Assembly: GCF_004362665.1 (NCBI RefSeq)
Contig: NZ_SNXR01000014.1
Location: 124,001-188,000, forward strand
DNA: 64,000 bases
Direction of reading: 5' to 3'
DNA from: Flavobacterium dankookense
Lineage (GTDB): Bacteria > Bacteroidota > Bacteroidia > Flavobacteriales > Flavobacteriaceae
The position numbers were made by a program, and so were the translations under genes. The notes under the pieces are model-generated. The model made no database searches. It was not told the DNA's origin and saw only the letters and a program-made list of their open reading frames with translations. Positions 1-8,317 of this stretch are shown in pieces. The first letter of the stretch is position 1, and every line of letters begins with the position of its first letter.

Positions 1-733
1 CTTGTTTTGAAGGCTTTTCTTCAATTAGAACGTAATCTAACTCACGAGTTTCTTCAGATTTGAATTTTTTCTCTTTTGTTTTCATATAAGCAACGATTTC
101 TTCATCTGTTACTTTAACGTCGCTATCTTTTATTGAAGAAAATGGAACACTAACAAAATCAAAACTAACTTTGTTAGCTTCCATTTCGTATTTGAATTTT
201 CCTTCAGCTTCTGTTGTGTATAATGCACCTTTTACTAAAGCATTGTAAATTTGGTATTTTGCATTCAACTCAGCGTCTTTTTCTCTTTCTTTCAAATATT
301 GAATTCCTTCTGGATTTGCTTTGAAATAATCTTTAAATTTTGCTAAGTCAAATTTACCTAATGCATTTAAAAAAGCTGGATTTTGAGCAATATTTTGGTC
401 TGCTTTAAACACTTCAACAATGTGTTTCTCACCAACTCTAATTCCTAATTTCTCGAACTCAGAAGTTAATAACGCAATACTTACTTCTTGATTCCAAATT
501 TGGTTAGATGCTTGAAGAGCTGACATTCCTTGTCCACTTTTTTCAGCATTACTTACTTTTAAATTAAATTCATCAAAAGAAATATCTTCTCCATTTATGC
601 TTCCAACTTCTCTTGAGGTTTGACTAAAACTTCCGCTTTGGATTAAATCTCCAATTACAAATGCAAATAATGCAAATGCAATCATACCAATCAATAATCC
701 TGAACGTTGTCTAATTTTTGATAAAACTGCCAT
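1..733 (-). CDS. PpiD-like peptidylprolyl isomerase / periplasmic chaperone (C-terminus outside window)
   Basis: Only the first 244 or so residues are present; the gene runs off the left edge. The start MAVLSKIRQRSGLLIGMIAF gives a short cytoplasmic head followed by one hydrophobic anchor (about residues 13-30). A SurA_N-like helical chaperone region follows, including the family-like stretch GEDISFDEFNLKVSN. This is the arrangement of PpiD/SurA-type folding factors: an inner-membrane anchor, a chaperone domain, then parvulin domain(s), which here would lie outside the window. Its role would be folding of secreted and outer-membrane proteins on the periplasmic side. It is the last gene of a minus-strand series with lptC and an outer-membrane protein. 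The family call is strong; isomerase activity cannot be judged because the parvulin domain is not visible. Confidence 0.85.
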   Translation of the reverse strand, partial: MAVLSKIRQRSGLLIGMIAFALFAFVIGDLIQSGSFSQTSREVGSINGEDISFDEFNLKVSNAEKSGQGMSALQASNQIWNQEVSIALLTSEFEKLGIRVGEKHIVEVFKADQNIAQNPAFLNALGKFDLAKFKDYFKANPEGIQYLKEREKDAELNAKYQIYNALVKGALYTTEAEGKFKYEMEANKVSFDFVSVPFSSIKDSDVKVTDEEIVAYMKTKEKKFKSEETRELDYVLIEEKPSKQ

Positions 734-849
734 CGTATTTTTATGTTAATTTTTAATTCAGTTTGCGAAAATACAATTATCTATGAAATAATAACAATCA
801 GATGCTTATATTTTTATGTAATTCTCGATTTTTTTTGAACCAGAATATT

Positions 850-1044
850 TTACTCCTTTTTATTCTGTTGGTCAAAACGTTTCGCATATTTTCTGCGGAA
901 GAAAAACATGAATATTCCAATCACTGCAAAAACAGCACTAAGAATATAATTATCATCATTAGACTGCCATTTAGTAAATGCATCGTAAGCAAAGATTGCT
1001 CCTGCGATTAAGTAAGCGTATTGGGTAAATTTTAAGTAATTCAT
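850..1044 (-). CDS. Small two-helix membrane protein of unknown function
   Basis: This 64-residue protein has two hydrophobic stretches (about residues 9-22 and 33-50), ending in a positively charged tail (RRKYAKRFDQQNKKE). The ATG at 1044 lies only 11 bp downstream of the lptC stop, so it is probably read with lptC. The positive-rich tail after the second helix suggests that both ends are cytoplasmic. I do not recognise a named family. The compact placement between lptC and the PpiD-like gene, and a composition typical of a real membrane protein, support it as a gene rather than a chance reading frame. The overlapping frame on the other strand (802-1011) is rejected. Confidence 0.7.
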   Translation of the reverse strand: MNYLKFTQYAYLIAGAIFAYDAFTKWQSNDDNYILSAVFAVIGIFMFFFRRKYAKRFDQQNKKE

Positions 1045-1055
1045 TTTTATAATTT

Positions 1056-1607
1056 TTAATCTGATTCGTCTATTTCTCCAGAAATTTTCTGAGAGTTTAC
1101 TTTTTTGAAATCCTTGCTAAAATCTATTCCTTCACCATAAGAAACTCCTTTTGGAGAAGTGAATTTAAATTTTTCTTGAGTAAAAAACCATTCATTTTTT
1201 TGGTCAAAATACAACTGTTCTGTCTCTAATGTTTCGCCTGTTTCGTTGGTGATTTTTACTTTTCCTTGTAAATCAATAATATTTGTTCCCTTGTGAGAAA
1301 TGGCGTAATTGGATTTTACAAAAGTCTTTTTCCCTTTTGCATCAAAAAGCGTTAAGTCAATTCCCTTTGGAAATTCTGTAAAAGGAAACTCTACCATTCC
1401 ATATTCGAGCATTTTTGGACTTATTAAAACAGCTTTTATTCTTCCTGAATCGGTATACTTTAAGTTTATAGTATCCGCTTCACCACTTGGACTAAATTCG
1501 GATAATCCCATTTTTTGCACTTCTTTAAAATTACTTTCACAAGAAACAATGGCAATGCTACAGAGTAGAACTGTTAGAAAAAAAGATATTTTTTTCGTGA
1601 ATTGCAT
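1056..1607 (-). CDS. lptC: LPS export ABC transporter periplasmic protein LptC
   Basis: This 183-residue protein matches the LptC family: an N-terminal export signal, then a beta-rich jellyroll with the family-like segments IKAVLISPKMLEYG and TETIDLQGKVKITN-type strands (TNIIDLQGKVKITNETGETL) followed by TEQLYFDQK. LptC takes lipopolysaccharide from the LptBFG complex and passes it to the LptA bridge. The N-terminus ends in a lipobox-like IVSC at Cys23, so it may be lipid-anchored rather than held by a transmembrane helix as in E. coli. Its ATG overlaps the TPR gene stop by one base (TAATG), which indicates translational coupling. Family call is confident; anchoring mode is inferred. Confidence 0.88.
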   Translation of the reverse strand: MQFTKKISFFLTVLLCSIAIVSCESNFKEVQKMGLSEFSPSGEADTINLKYTDSGRIKAVLISPKMLEYGMVEFPFTEFPKGIDLTLFDAKGKKTFVKSNYAISHKGTNIIDLQGKVKITNETGETLETEQLYFDQKNEWFFTQEKFKFTSPKGVSYGEGIDFSKDFKKVNSQKISGEIDESD

Positions 1608-2887
1608 TATTTCTTATCAGGAAAAGTGAAAGTTTCATTAATGTCACAGCCAGTGATAGTGTATTTTTTTCCGAACAATTTCGCTTTTGCGATTTCATCC
1701 ATTGTAAGTGCTTTTTTTGAAAAACCAGTAGTTAAACTTTCAATATTAGTTCGCATTTTTGGATCGATAGCCAATACTTTATTCGCCGTATAAATTGCTA
1801 AATTGTGTATTGCTTTTTTCTCAAATGGTGTTTTGCCACATTTCTCAGCATTATTAGAATATAATTGTGCTAAAAATATGTAGGCTTTTACAAATTTCGG
1901 ATCTGCTTTTAGTGCTTTCTCTAACTGTTTTTTAGAATTTATCAAATCCGAACTATATAATCCAACTGCAGTATTATAGTAGATTTTAGCTTTTTCAGAT
2001 GGATTTGTTTCTAGTTCAGCTGCTTGCTCATAATATTTTTTTGCATCTTCAAAATTTCTGTTTTTTAATGATGCAAGAGCTATAAATCCTGCCGATTCTG
2101 CTGTTACTTCATTCAAATACAATTTACTAGCCAAAGTCATGAATATAGGTTGGCTACTGCATTTTGTAATAAGTACATTTAACGAAGTTGCTAACCATGA
2201 TGGATTTTCGCTATTTTCAGGAAGTCTTTTTTCTAAGTATGCAGTTAGATTTTCACAAGTAGCCACTGCTCTTCCTTCAATTTTCACTCTTCTCAAAGCA
2301 GCTTGATACTCTTCTTTTTTGTCTGGATTTGAAATCTCAAGTTTGGACAACAATGTGTTGGTCTGAAAATATTTTTCCAAAACACCATCGATTGTAAACG
2401 TTTTATCTTCTGTTTTTAATTTAGCTACATTCAATTTAAAATAAGAAAATATAGCATTAGCATCAGTTATTTTATCAGAAGCATTTTTAAATCCATTATT
2501 TAATAACGATAGAATTTCATCTTCTGAACCAACATTGCTATTTAATAATAAAATAGCTTTTTTAATTTCAAAATCTTGCGATGCTAATGGAAAATTTTTA
2601 TTGAATTGATCGTAAACTTTAATTGCCTGACGAACTAATTTTTCTTTTTCCTCAGGAGATTGAGCATTATCAATTTTGAATTGGAGAATTTTTTGTCCAT
2701 CGGTGTAGAGTTCTTCACTTTGTTTGGGGCAATTTTTCTGAACGGTTTCCCATGAAGAAAGTGCTTGTTCAAAATCAAGTGCGATAATAAAATCCTGATA
2801 TTCTTTAGTTTTTAAAGAACAATCTACTTTTTGAGCATTGCTTATGAAAGATAAAAGCAATACAGTTAAGGAAAAAAATGTTCTCAT
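1607..2887 (-). CDS. Tetratricopeptide-repeat periplasmic protein
   Basis: The protein has 426 residues and a clear signal peptide (MRTFFSLTVLLLSFISNAQ). It is then almost entirely helical. TPR-like units are plain in the C-terminal half: AGFIALASLKNRNFEDAKKYYEQA, then KAKIYYNTAVGLYSSDLINSKKQLEKA, then KFVKAYIFLAQLYSNNAEK, each given here only as a short landmark of a 34-residue helical pair. The likely role is a periplasmic scaffold in envelope assembly, inferred from its place between an outer-membrane beta-barrel gene (12 bp upstream) and lptC (overlapping by one base). No enzyme motif is seen. The exact partner is unknown. Confidence 0.82.
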   Translation of the reverse strand: MRTFFSLTVLLLSFISNAQKVDCSLKTKEYQDFIIALDFEQALSSWETVQKNCPKQSEELYTDGQKILQFKIDNAQSPEEKEKLVRQAIKVYDQFNKNFPLASQDFEIKKAILLLNSNVGSEDEILSLLNNGFKNASDKITDANAIFSYFKLNVAKLKTEDKTFTIDGVLEKYFQTNTLLSKLEISNPDKKEEYQAALRRVKIEGRAVATCENLTAYLEKRLPENSENPSWLATSLNVLITKCSSQPIFMTLASKLYLNEVTAESAGFIALASLKNRNFEDAKKYYEQAAELETNPSEKAKIYYNTAVGLYSSDLINSKKQLEKALKADPKFVKAYIFLAQLYSNNAEKCGKTPFEKKAIHNLAIYTANKVLAIDPKMRTNIESLTTGFSKKALTMDEIAKAKLFGKKYTITGCDINETFTFPDKK

Positions 2888-2898
2888 AAAATTAAAAT

Positions 2899-4119
2899 TT
2901 AATCGTATTTACGTTTAACAAACCATCTGTCGCTTAGCGATAAACCAATACTTAGGTTAATATAATTTTCTTCAACTAAATTATTGTAAACAGTTCCTCG
3001 TTTTCCAATTTCTAATCCTACGTTGATTTTTGAAAAAGTTCCACCAAGAGGCAAACCTAAACCAGCAGTTACTGCAAAATCTTCAATCGATTTGTTTCTT
3101 AATATCATTCCTGTGTTTTCATATCGCACACCAGCACGATAGGTAACTCTTTTTAAATAACTCGAGTATGAATTATAATTTGGGATAAAATAACCCCCAA
3201 AACTATATCGTGTAGAATTTTCAAAAGTAACACCAACTATGTCATCAAAACGATTTTTTAAATCACTTGTACTTTGCATTGTTACTTCGGCACCGATAAG
3301 CCATTTTTTTACTATACCAAAACCAGAGCCAATTGCAAATTTTGAAGGTGACTTAAAGGTTGAATTTTGAACTGGTTGTTCATCCACATCACCACTTACT
3401 GTAATTGTACGTTGATTTTTAATTGTTAAATCAGTCTCTGGAGAATAAACCAAACTTCCAAAATAAGTGTATTTTGATTTTACTTTTTGCTGAATAGTCA
3501 AACCTGTTGTAAAACTAAATCCTTGAATTTCAGAAATATTTTCTTCATTTGTTCCATATTGAACATCATTACGAGTTCTAAAACTTGTTGTCTCAATTGA
3601 ACCAAAATTATATTGTGCCTCAGCTCCAATATTTATATTTTTTGTGATTTTGTAGGCGGTTCCGAAGAAAACTTTATTCATTCCTCCAATACCTTTATAA
3701 TCGGTTTCGGTTGCGTTTGGACCAGTTGTTGTTTGATTAATTTTATATCCAACAGCAGTGTAAGGAATCAAACCAAAGCCAAAGGCAAGTTTTCCGGCAG
3801 GAATTCCAACTGCAAGATAATCTAGCGTAGTTCTTCTTGCTTTTTCTTCTTGTGTTTCTGTTCTAAATTTAGTAGTTAAATAACTTCCACCAATTGCAAA
3901 AGATGTCAATTTTAAGCTGGCAAATTGTGCTGGATTTTGCAAATTTACGTGAATACTATCTGCAAAAACAGAAACTCCACCCATAGAACGATTTTCAACA
4001 GTTCCTTTAAATTTAACATCTCCTAATCCATAAAAAGAGTAAGGGGATGAAGTTCCTTCTTGAGCAAAAGAAACCAAAGTAAAAAGTAAACAAAGGCTTA
4101 CTATAAATTTTTTAATCAT
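2899..4119 (-). CDS. Outer-membrane beta-barrel protein
   Basis: This 406-residue protein carries a signal peptide (MIKKFIVSLCLLFTLVSFAQ) and then alternating amphipathic strands rich in Gly, Tyr, Phe and Thr, as in FadL/OmpP1-like barrels. Near the N-terminus are the segments SSPYSFYGLGDV and ENRSMGGVSVFADS followed by LQNPAQFASL, a pattern found in many Bacteroidota outer-membrane proteins near coaX. The C-terminus (LSIGLSLSDRWFVKRKYD) does not end in the usual aromatic residue. The first 8 bases overlap the coaX 3' end, so the two are probably co-translated. The transported substrate is not evident. The barrel call is good; the FadL relationship is tentative. Confidence 0.78.
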   Translation of the reverse strand: MIKKFIVSLCLLFTLVSFAQEGTSSPYSFYGLGDVKFKGTVENRSMGGVSVFADSIHVNLQNPAQFASLKLTSFAIGGSYLTTKFRTETQEEKARRTTLDYLAVGIPAGKLAFGFGLIPYTAVGYKINQTTTGPNATETDYKGIGGMNKVFFGTAYKITKNINIGAEAQYNFGSIETTSFRTRNDVQYGTNEENISEIQGFSFTTGLTIQQKVKSKYTYFGSLVYSPETDLTIKNQRTITVSGDVDEQPVQNSTFKSPSKFAIGSGFGIVKKWLIGAEVTMQSTSDLKNRFDDIVGVTFENSTRYSFGGYFIPNYNSYSSYLKRVTYRAGVRYENTGMILRNKSIEDFAVTAGLGLPLGGTFSKINVGLEIGKRGTVYNNLVEENYINLSIGLSLSDRWFVKRKYD

Positions 4120-4843
4120 TTTGATTGTATTGAAATGTTTGATTCAAACTTTCTAGTAGAAAATTTGAATTGGCAAATATGGTATTTTTTAATCGCATAG
4201 CCAAAAATTCAGCATCGCCACCAGTTAAAATTATGATAAAATTAGCGTTTAATGATTTATAGTAATCAATAAATCCGTCTATTTCGTTTGTCAAACCATT
4301 TACAACGCCCGAATGTATTGATTCGTTAGTAGAATTCCCGATGCAACTTTTTGGATTTGTTTTAGTTAATAGTGGCAATTTCGCTGTAAATTGATGAAGC
4401 GATTCATAGCGCAAACGAATTCCAGGGGAAATTGCACCGCCAAGATAATTATCATTTTCATCAATAAAATCGTAAGTGATACATGTTCCAGCATCGATAA
4501 CTAATCTATTTTGCATAGGAAATTGAAGCACCGCTCCAGTTGCTAAAACCATTCTATCAATTCCTAAAGTATTTGGCGTTTCATATAAATTAGTAAACGG
4601 AAATTTGACTTCATTGTTTATGAATAGTATTTTAGCTTTGTTTTCGAATGCTAAAAAATCATTTTTATCCAAATTACCAACTGATGCAACTACAATAGAA
4701 GAGATTTTTGGATACTGATTTAAAATAAAACTCACTTTTTCATTAAATTCTTTTTTGGTAAAAACAGAATAGTCCACAAACGTATTCTGCTCAAATACAG
4801 CTGTTTTAATTCGAGTATTGCCAACATCAATTGCTAAAAGCAT
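4112..4843 (-). CDS. coaX: Type III pantothenate kinase
   Basis: This gene encodes the first step of coenzyme A synthesis, ATP-dependent phosphorylation of pantothenate, by the CoaX (type III) fold of the acetate/sugar kinase superfamily. The N-terminal phosphate-binding motif AIDVGNT (Asp6), the LGIDRMV segment in mid-protein and the DAGTCITYD motif are present, and 243 residues is a usual length. I chose the ATG at 4843 (MLLAIDVGNT); a TTG two codons upstream is also in frame but would put two extra residues ahead of the first strand. It overlaps the outer-membrane protein gene by 8 bp. The symbol is confident. Confidence 0.93.
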   Translation of the reverse strand: MLLAIDVGNTRIKTAVFEQNTFVDYSVFTKKEFNEKVSFILNQYPKISSIVVASVGNLDKNDFLAFENKAKILFINNEVKFPFTNLYETPNTLGIDRMVLATGAVLQFPMQNRLVIDAGTCITYDFIDENDNYLGGAISPGIRLRYESLHQFTAKLPLLTKTNPKSCIGNSTNESIHSGVVNGLTNEIDGFIDYYKSLNANFIIILTGGDAEFLAMRLKNTIFANSNFLLESLNQTFQYNQND

Positions 4844-4895
4844 AACCAAGTATTTTATTTGGCTAAGTTACGATAGATTTTTTTTAGTATTTGTT

Positions 4896-4925
4896 TTGGA
4901 TAAATTAAAAATCGTTCTATATTTG
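4896..4925 (+). promoter_or_regulatory. Promoter of tRNA-Phe (TTG-N19-TATATTTG)
   Basis: TTG at 4896-4898 and TATATTTG at 4918-4925 are separated by 19 bp. This matches the Bacteroidota primary sigma consensus TTG / TAnnTTTG. It lies 17 bp before the mature tRNA 5' end at 4943, so transcription would start just ahead of the tRNA. Confidence 0.75.
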
Positions 4926-4942
4926 CACCCGCAACAAAGCAA

Positions 4943-5015
4943 GGTATCTTAGCTCAGTTGGTAGAGCAATGGACTGAAAATCCATGTGTCCCTGGTTCGA
5001 TTCCTGGAGATACCA
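4943..5015 (+). tRNA. tRNA-Phe (anticodon GAA)
   Basis: A complete cloverleaf can be drawn: acceptor GGTATCT pairs with AGATACC; the D-arm contains AGCTCAGTTGGTAGAGC; the anticodon stem ATGGA/TCCAT encloses CTGAAAA with anticodon GAA at 4976-4978; the T-arm contains the GGTTCGATTCC core. The discriminator base is A at 5015, and CCA is not encoded (CACG follows). A second, broken copy of its 3' part lies at 5353-5400, on the far side of a GIY-YIG gene relic. Confidence 0.97.
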
Positions 5016-5017
5016 CG

Positions 5018-5050
5018 AAAAACCCGAAACAAATGTTTCGGGTTTTTTTA
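5018..5050 (+). terminator. Rho-independent terminator of tRNA-Phe
   Basis: The stem AAACCCGAAAC / GTTTCGGGTTT with loop AAAT is followed by a run of T. It ends tRNA-Phe transcription. The same hairpin recurs in altered form at 5401-5430. Confidence 0.9.
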
Positions 5051-5060
5051 TTTTTACAAA

Positions 5061-5348
5061 ATGAAACACTTTCTATATATTATGTTTTCTTTTTCTACTA
5101 ATAAGTATTAAGTTGTTGAAAATCATAACGTTCAAGAAAGAATACTAAAACATAACAACCATGTGTATTCAAATTCCTATTCTAAAATTGCTGAAGATTG
5201 GGAACTAGTTTTATCGTTTGAATGTGATCAAAAGAATGATGCTTTATATCTTGAAAAATTTATTAAAAAAATGAAAAGCAAAACTTTTATTAAAAAAGTA
5301 ATTTCCAATCCTGAAATTCTTATTGATATTTTATCAAAAAAACAATAA
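5061..5348 (+). pseudogene. GIY-YIG endonuclease-like gene with a stop inside the catalytic motif
   Basis: Reading from ATG 5061, one frame runs 96 codons to TAA 5346-5348 and is interrupted only by TAA at 5109-5111 (codon 17). Before the stop it reads MKHFLYIMFSFSTNKY; after it, VVENHNVQERILKHNNH, then the C-terminal part with ALYLEKFIKKMKSKTF and VISNPEILIDILSKK. This matches the small (about 95-residue) bacterial GIY-YIG proteins, whose second motif normally reads YYIGE; here it is Y-stop-V-V-E, so the Tyr codon became TAA and the Gly is Val. A GTG at 5163 could start a 61-residue remnant without the catalytic part. The gene sits directly behind the tRNA-Phe terminator and before a duplicate of the tRNA 3' end. 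The identification rests on recognised C-terminal family features and length. Confidence 0.8.
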
Positions 5349-5352
5349 AAAC

Positions 5353-5434
5353 ACATGTGCCACTGGTTCTCCTGAAGCTTCGGGACTGGAGATACCACAA
5401 AAACCTGAAGCAAATGTTTCGGGTTTTTTTTATT
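5353..5434 (+). repeat. Degenerate second copy of the tRNA-Phe 3' end plus terminator
   Basis: Compared with 4984-5054, this stretch shares CATGTG, then CTGGTTC, then an exact CTGGAGATACCAC, then an exact CAAATGTTTCGGGTTTTTTT. An 18-bp or so change containing CTGAAGCTTCGGG interrupts the T-arm region. The two copies flank the GIY-YIG relic as direct repeats about 370 bp apart. The T-run at the right end covers the stop codon of the convergent AsmA gene, so the hairpin may serve as a terminator for both directions. Confidence 0.85.
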
Positions 5435-8204
5435 TATTTTCTGTAGTTTGTTGATTTTGTAATGGTGTTGGCACTTCACCATTGTATTCGGTTTCTTCTA
5501 AGTCTTCGGTTTGTTTACCCAATTTCACTTTTGGATTATCTTGTGTTCCTGTTATTTTTAATGGAATACCGATTATACCTAATGGCGGTAAACCTAGTCT
5601 CATTTTGATATTCAATTTGCCGTCGAAACTAGTTGTTCCCTCAATTCTTGGTCTAAAACCAGCTACTTTGAATTTGAAACGCTCAATGGTAATGATATTG
5701 TTTTTAATTTTAGTATTGATTTTAACTTCGCTTAAATCAGGATTTGCGATAGCATCTTTTCCGGTTTTTTTACTAACCGTTCCAAACATTTTAAACCCTT
5801 TCATTTTTACTTTTTTAACCGAAAGTGTTCCGCCACCAGTTAAAGAAGGATAGATTGGCTCCATATTATTATTCAAAATTCCAGCAACTTTATAATCAAG
5901 AGACACAATTCCTTCGGCGCTTTCGGCTGCTGAAGCCATTTCACGAAACATTTTAATTTCGTTATAAGCACGTTTTATATCAAAATCTTTAGCATTGACT
6001 TTAAAGTCAAAAAATGCTTTTTCGGATGATTGATTTCCATAAACAACATCCATTTTTACATTGGAACCAATTAAATCGAAAGCTGAATTTTTTAATGCCA
6101 ATTGACCTTTATTGATATTCATTTTGCCTTTAAGATTTTCTAATTTCAAATCTTCGAAATTTACTTTGTTGGCAGTTGCATTAAATTCTAAATCAAAATT
6201 TGGTGGAATAATAACAACTCCAGAAGCCGGATTAATCGCTAAAGAATCAACAGCAGTTTTATTATTTTCAGTTACTGTCATAAATTCATCTACATTGATA
6301 AAATCGGAATGCAAGGTGAAGTTTCCTTTCAAAACAGCATTGTTAGTCAATACAAAATCGATTACATTTTGCATAAATCCATTCATTTTAAAATCAGACT
6401 CACCATATGTTGCTTTGAATTCATTGAAGTTCATTTTATCTTGATTGAAAACGAAATTTCCTTCTCTGATAATAAATGGTTTAGGAAGATATTCTGTACG
6501 TGTTTTAATATCGCGCAATACCAACGTTCCTTTGTTTTGAAGTTTGGCATAATTGCCGTTAATAGCATCATTTTGAGTTCCTTTAAATGAAACATCGGCT
6601 TTAACAAAACCATCTAAATCAAGACCTTTTTTAGAGAAAACTTTATAGATTTTACCCAAATTCAATTCTCCTTTTGCCTTGATATCATATTTAATATTTT
6701 GGAAATCTTCTAGAATTGCGTTGACATAAATTGGCTTCCCTTCAAATTCTAAAGAAGCTGGTGTGATGTGAATTTTCAAATCGTCTAGTGAACCTTTTTC
6801 ATCAATTATAGTAGCAATTACGTTGATATTTTTGATAGGATTGGGATAATAATCTGTCTTGACAAAACCATTTTTTAATTCAATCTTACCTTTTGTAACT
6901 GGAATTTTGTTGTTCTTTTTATCATAAATTCCAAGTGCTTGAATGTTGGTGTTTAACGTTCCACGCAAATCCATATTTTGAAGTCCGAAAGCTCTGTTTA
7001 GCGTTGCCAAATTTACTTTAGTTTCAATTTTTGCATCTATTTTTGGATTTGATAGTCCTTTCGTTTTAATAATTGCTTTTACATAATCATTGTCAAGATT
7101 AAAGAAAATAGAATCAAGATTTACTGTTAATTGCTCAGTATCAAGCGAAGGCAATTTTGTATCAAAATTCAGAAAAATATTGGATGCTGAAATCGGAGAA
7201 TCATCATAATTCACAAAACCATCCCTTATTTTCATATTGAAAGCAAGATTTGGCTTTTGATTTTTAGAAGCAATATATTTCCCTTTCAAAGACATTGACA
7301 AATCCGTACTTCCTTTTACTTTAGATTTATCAAGCCAAGTAACATATTGAGGTGGTAAAGCTGAGAAAAATTCACTCAAATTACTATCTTCTGATTGTAC
7401 GGTAAAATCCATGTCGTAACCGTTACTCAAAAAATCAAACTTTCCTTTGAATTCAACTGGAAGTTTATTTATTTTCAAATTATTTTGTTCAAAAACAAAG
7501 GCTAAGGAATTGGTATTAATCTTCGTAATCAAATCCGCATTTACTTTTTTATTTTTTAAATATTGTTCACCATCATAAGTAAAATCAAATGAATCGATTT
7601 TTGCTTCCGTATATAAGTCAAAAATTGATTTATCTAAGTCACCATTTCCAACATAATTAAAACCCTTTGCATCAATAAGAATTTTGGCTGATTTATCATT
7701 ATATATTAAATGAGTGTTTTCTATTGCAATTTTTTCTAATCGAAGTGCAGTTTCGGAAGGGTTATTTGAGGCAGTTTCTTTTTCAGAAATATAAACATTG
7801 TAATTAGCTTCACCTTTTTCGTTAACCAAAACATTTATTAATGCATCTGAAACATATATTTTATCAATATTTACTTTTTTATCGAACAATAATGATCTTA
7901 TGTTAATTCCAAAAGCAACTTCTTCAGCAGAGAGTAATGTTTCATTTTTATAAGGTGCTGAACCTTTTAATGACAAATCAGTGAGTGTTAATGTCAATGA
8001 TGGAAAGTGATTGAAAAAAGAAAGGTTTGCTTCTTTAAAATTAAGTTCTCCTTCAAGTTTTTTATTGGCAAATGCTTTTACTTCTTCGGCAATTTTTCCT
8101 GGAAAAAGTATTGGCAATAAAAATAATAAGGCAATTAATGACGAAACAGATATTCCAATCCATTTTAAAATTCTAATTACGACTGGCTTAGCGGGCTTTT
8201 TCAT
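5430..8204 (-). CDS. AsmA-family envelope protein
   Basis: This 924-residue protein has an N-terminal membrane helix (about residues 11-31, ILKWIGISVSSLIALLFLLP) and then a long beta-rich periplasmic body, as in AsmA/TamB-like proteins. Family-typical features are the early ANKKLEGELNFKEANLSFFNHFPSLTL-type opening (quoted in part: NHFPSLTLTLTDLSLKG) and the C-terminal GTTSFDGKLNIKMRLGLPP followed by GIIGIPLKITGTQDNP. Such proteins are linked to phospholipid movement and outer-membrane homeostasis. The gene is monocistronic, with a strong promoter almost touching the start codon. The C-terminal tail after the barrel-like region is acidic and Gln-rich (TPLQNQQTTENK). Function is inferred from family only. 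Confidence 0.85.
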   Translation of the reverse strand: MKKPAKPVVIRILKWIGISVSSLIALLFLLPILFPGKIAEEVKAFANKKLEGELNFKEANLSFFNHFPSLTLTLTDLSLKGSAPYKNETLLSAEEVAFGINIRSLLFDKKVNIDKIYVSDALINVLVNEKGEANYNVYISEKETASNNPSETALRLEKIAIENTHLIYNDKSAKILIDAKGFNYVGNGDLDKSIFDLYTEAKIDSFDFTYDGEQYLKNKKVNADLITKINTNSLAFVFEQNNLKINKLPVEFKGKFDFLSNGYDMDFTVQSEDSNLSEFFSALPPQYVTWLDKSKVKGSTDLSMSLKGKYIASKNQKPNLAFNMKIRDGFVNYDDSPISASNIFLNFDTKLPSLDTEQLTVNLDSIFFNLDNDYVKAIIKTKGLSNPKIDAKIETKVNLATLNRAFGLQNMDLRGTLNTNIQALGIYDKKNNKIPVTKGKIELKNGFVKTDYYPNPIKNINVIATIIDEKGSLDDLKIHITPASLEFEGKPIYVNAILEDFQNIKYDIKAKGELNLGKIYKVFSKKGLDLDGFVKADVSFKGTQNDAINGNYAKLQNKGTLVLRDIKTRTEYLPKPFIIREGNFVFNQDKMNFNEFKATYGESDFKMNGFMQNVIDFVLTNNAVLKGNFTLHSDFINVDEFMTVTENNKTAVDSLAINPASGVVIIPPNFDLEFNATANKVNFEDLKLENLKGKMNINKGQLALKNSAFDLIGSNVKMDVVYGNQSSEKAFFDFKVNAKDFDIKRAYNEIKMFREMASAAESAEGIVSLDYKVAGILNNNMEPIYPSLTGGGTLSVKKVKMKGFKMFGTVSKKTGKDAIANPDLSEVKINTKIKNNIITIERFKFKVAGFRPRIEGTTSFDGKLNIKMRLGLPPLGIIGIPLKITGTQDNPKVKLGKQTEDLEETEYNGEVPTPLQNQQTTENK

Positions 8205-8208
8205 ATTG

Positions 8209-8237
8209 CAAAACTACATCAATTATTATTATCTCAA
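8209..8237 (-). promoter_or_regulatory. Promoter of the AsmA gene, nearly leaderless
   Basis: On the minus strand, TTG at 8237-8235 and TAGTTTTG at 8216-8209 are 18 bp apart, a full match to TTG / TAnnTTTG. The ATG at 8204 begins only 4 bp after the final G, so transcription would begin at or within a few bases of the start codon. Confidence 0.6.
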
Positions 8238-8265
8238 AATATTTATGATTGGATTTAAAACAAGA

Positions 8266-8289
8266 AAGCCACACTTTTCAGTGTGGCTT
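8266..8289 (-). terminator. Terminator of the susCDE-amylase operon
   Basis: A perfect 10-bp stem AAGCCACACT / AGTGTGGCTT with loop TTTC lies 29 bp past the amylase stop. On the minus strand it is followed by a T-rich tract. Confidence 0.8.
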
Positions 8290-8317
8290 AGAAATAACTA
8301 AACTAACTCTAACCAAA

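Noticed and set aside
802..1011. Plus-strand frame opposite the small membrane protein
   Set aside because: Low-complexity translation; it is antisense to a better-supported gene.
5163..5348. A functional 61-residue gene starting at GTG
   Set aside because: The same frame continues upstream with GIY-YIG-like residues to an internal TAA and beyond to ATG 5061, so it is better explained as the tail of a disrupted gene.
5353..5400. Second tRNA-Phe gene
   Set aside because: Only the 3' part is present and the T-arm is interrupted; acceptor 5' strand, D-arm and anticodon arm are missing.
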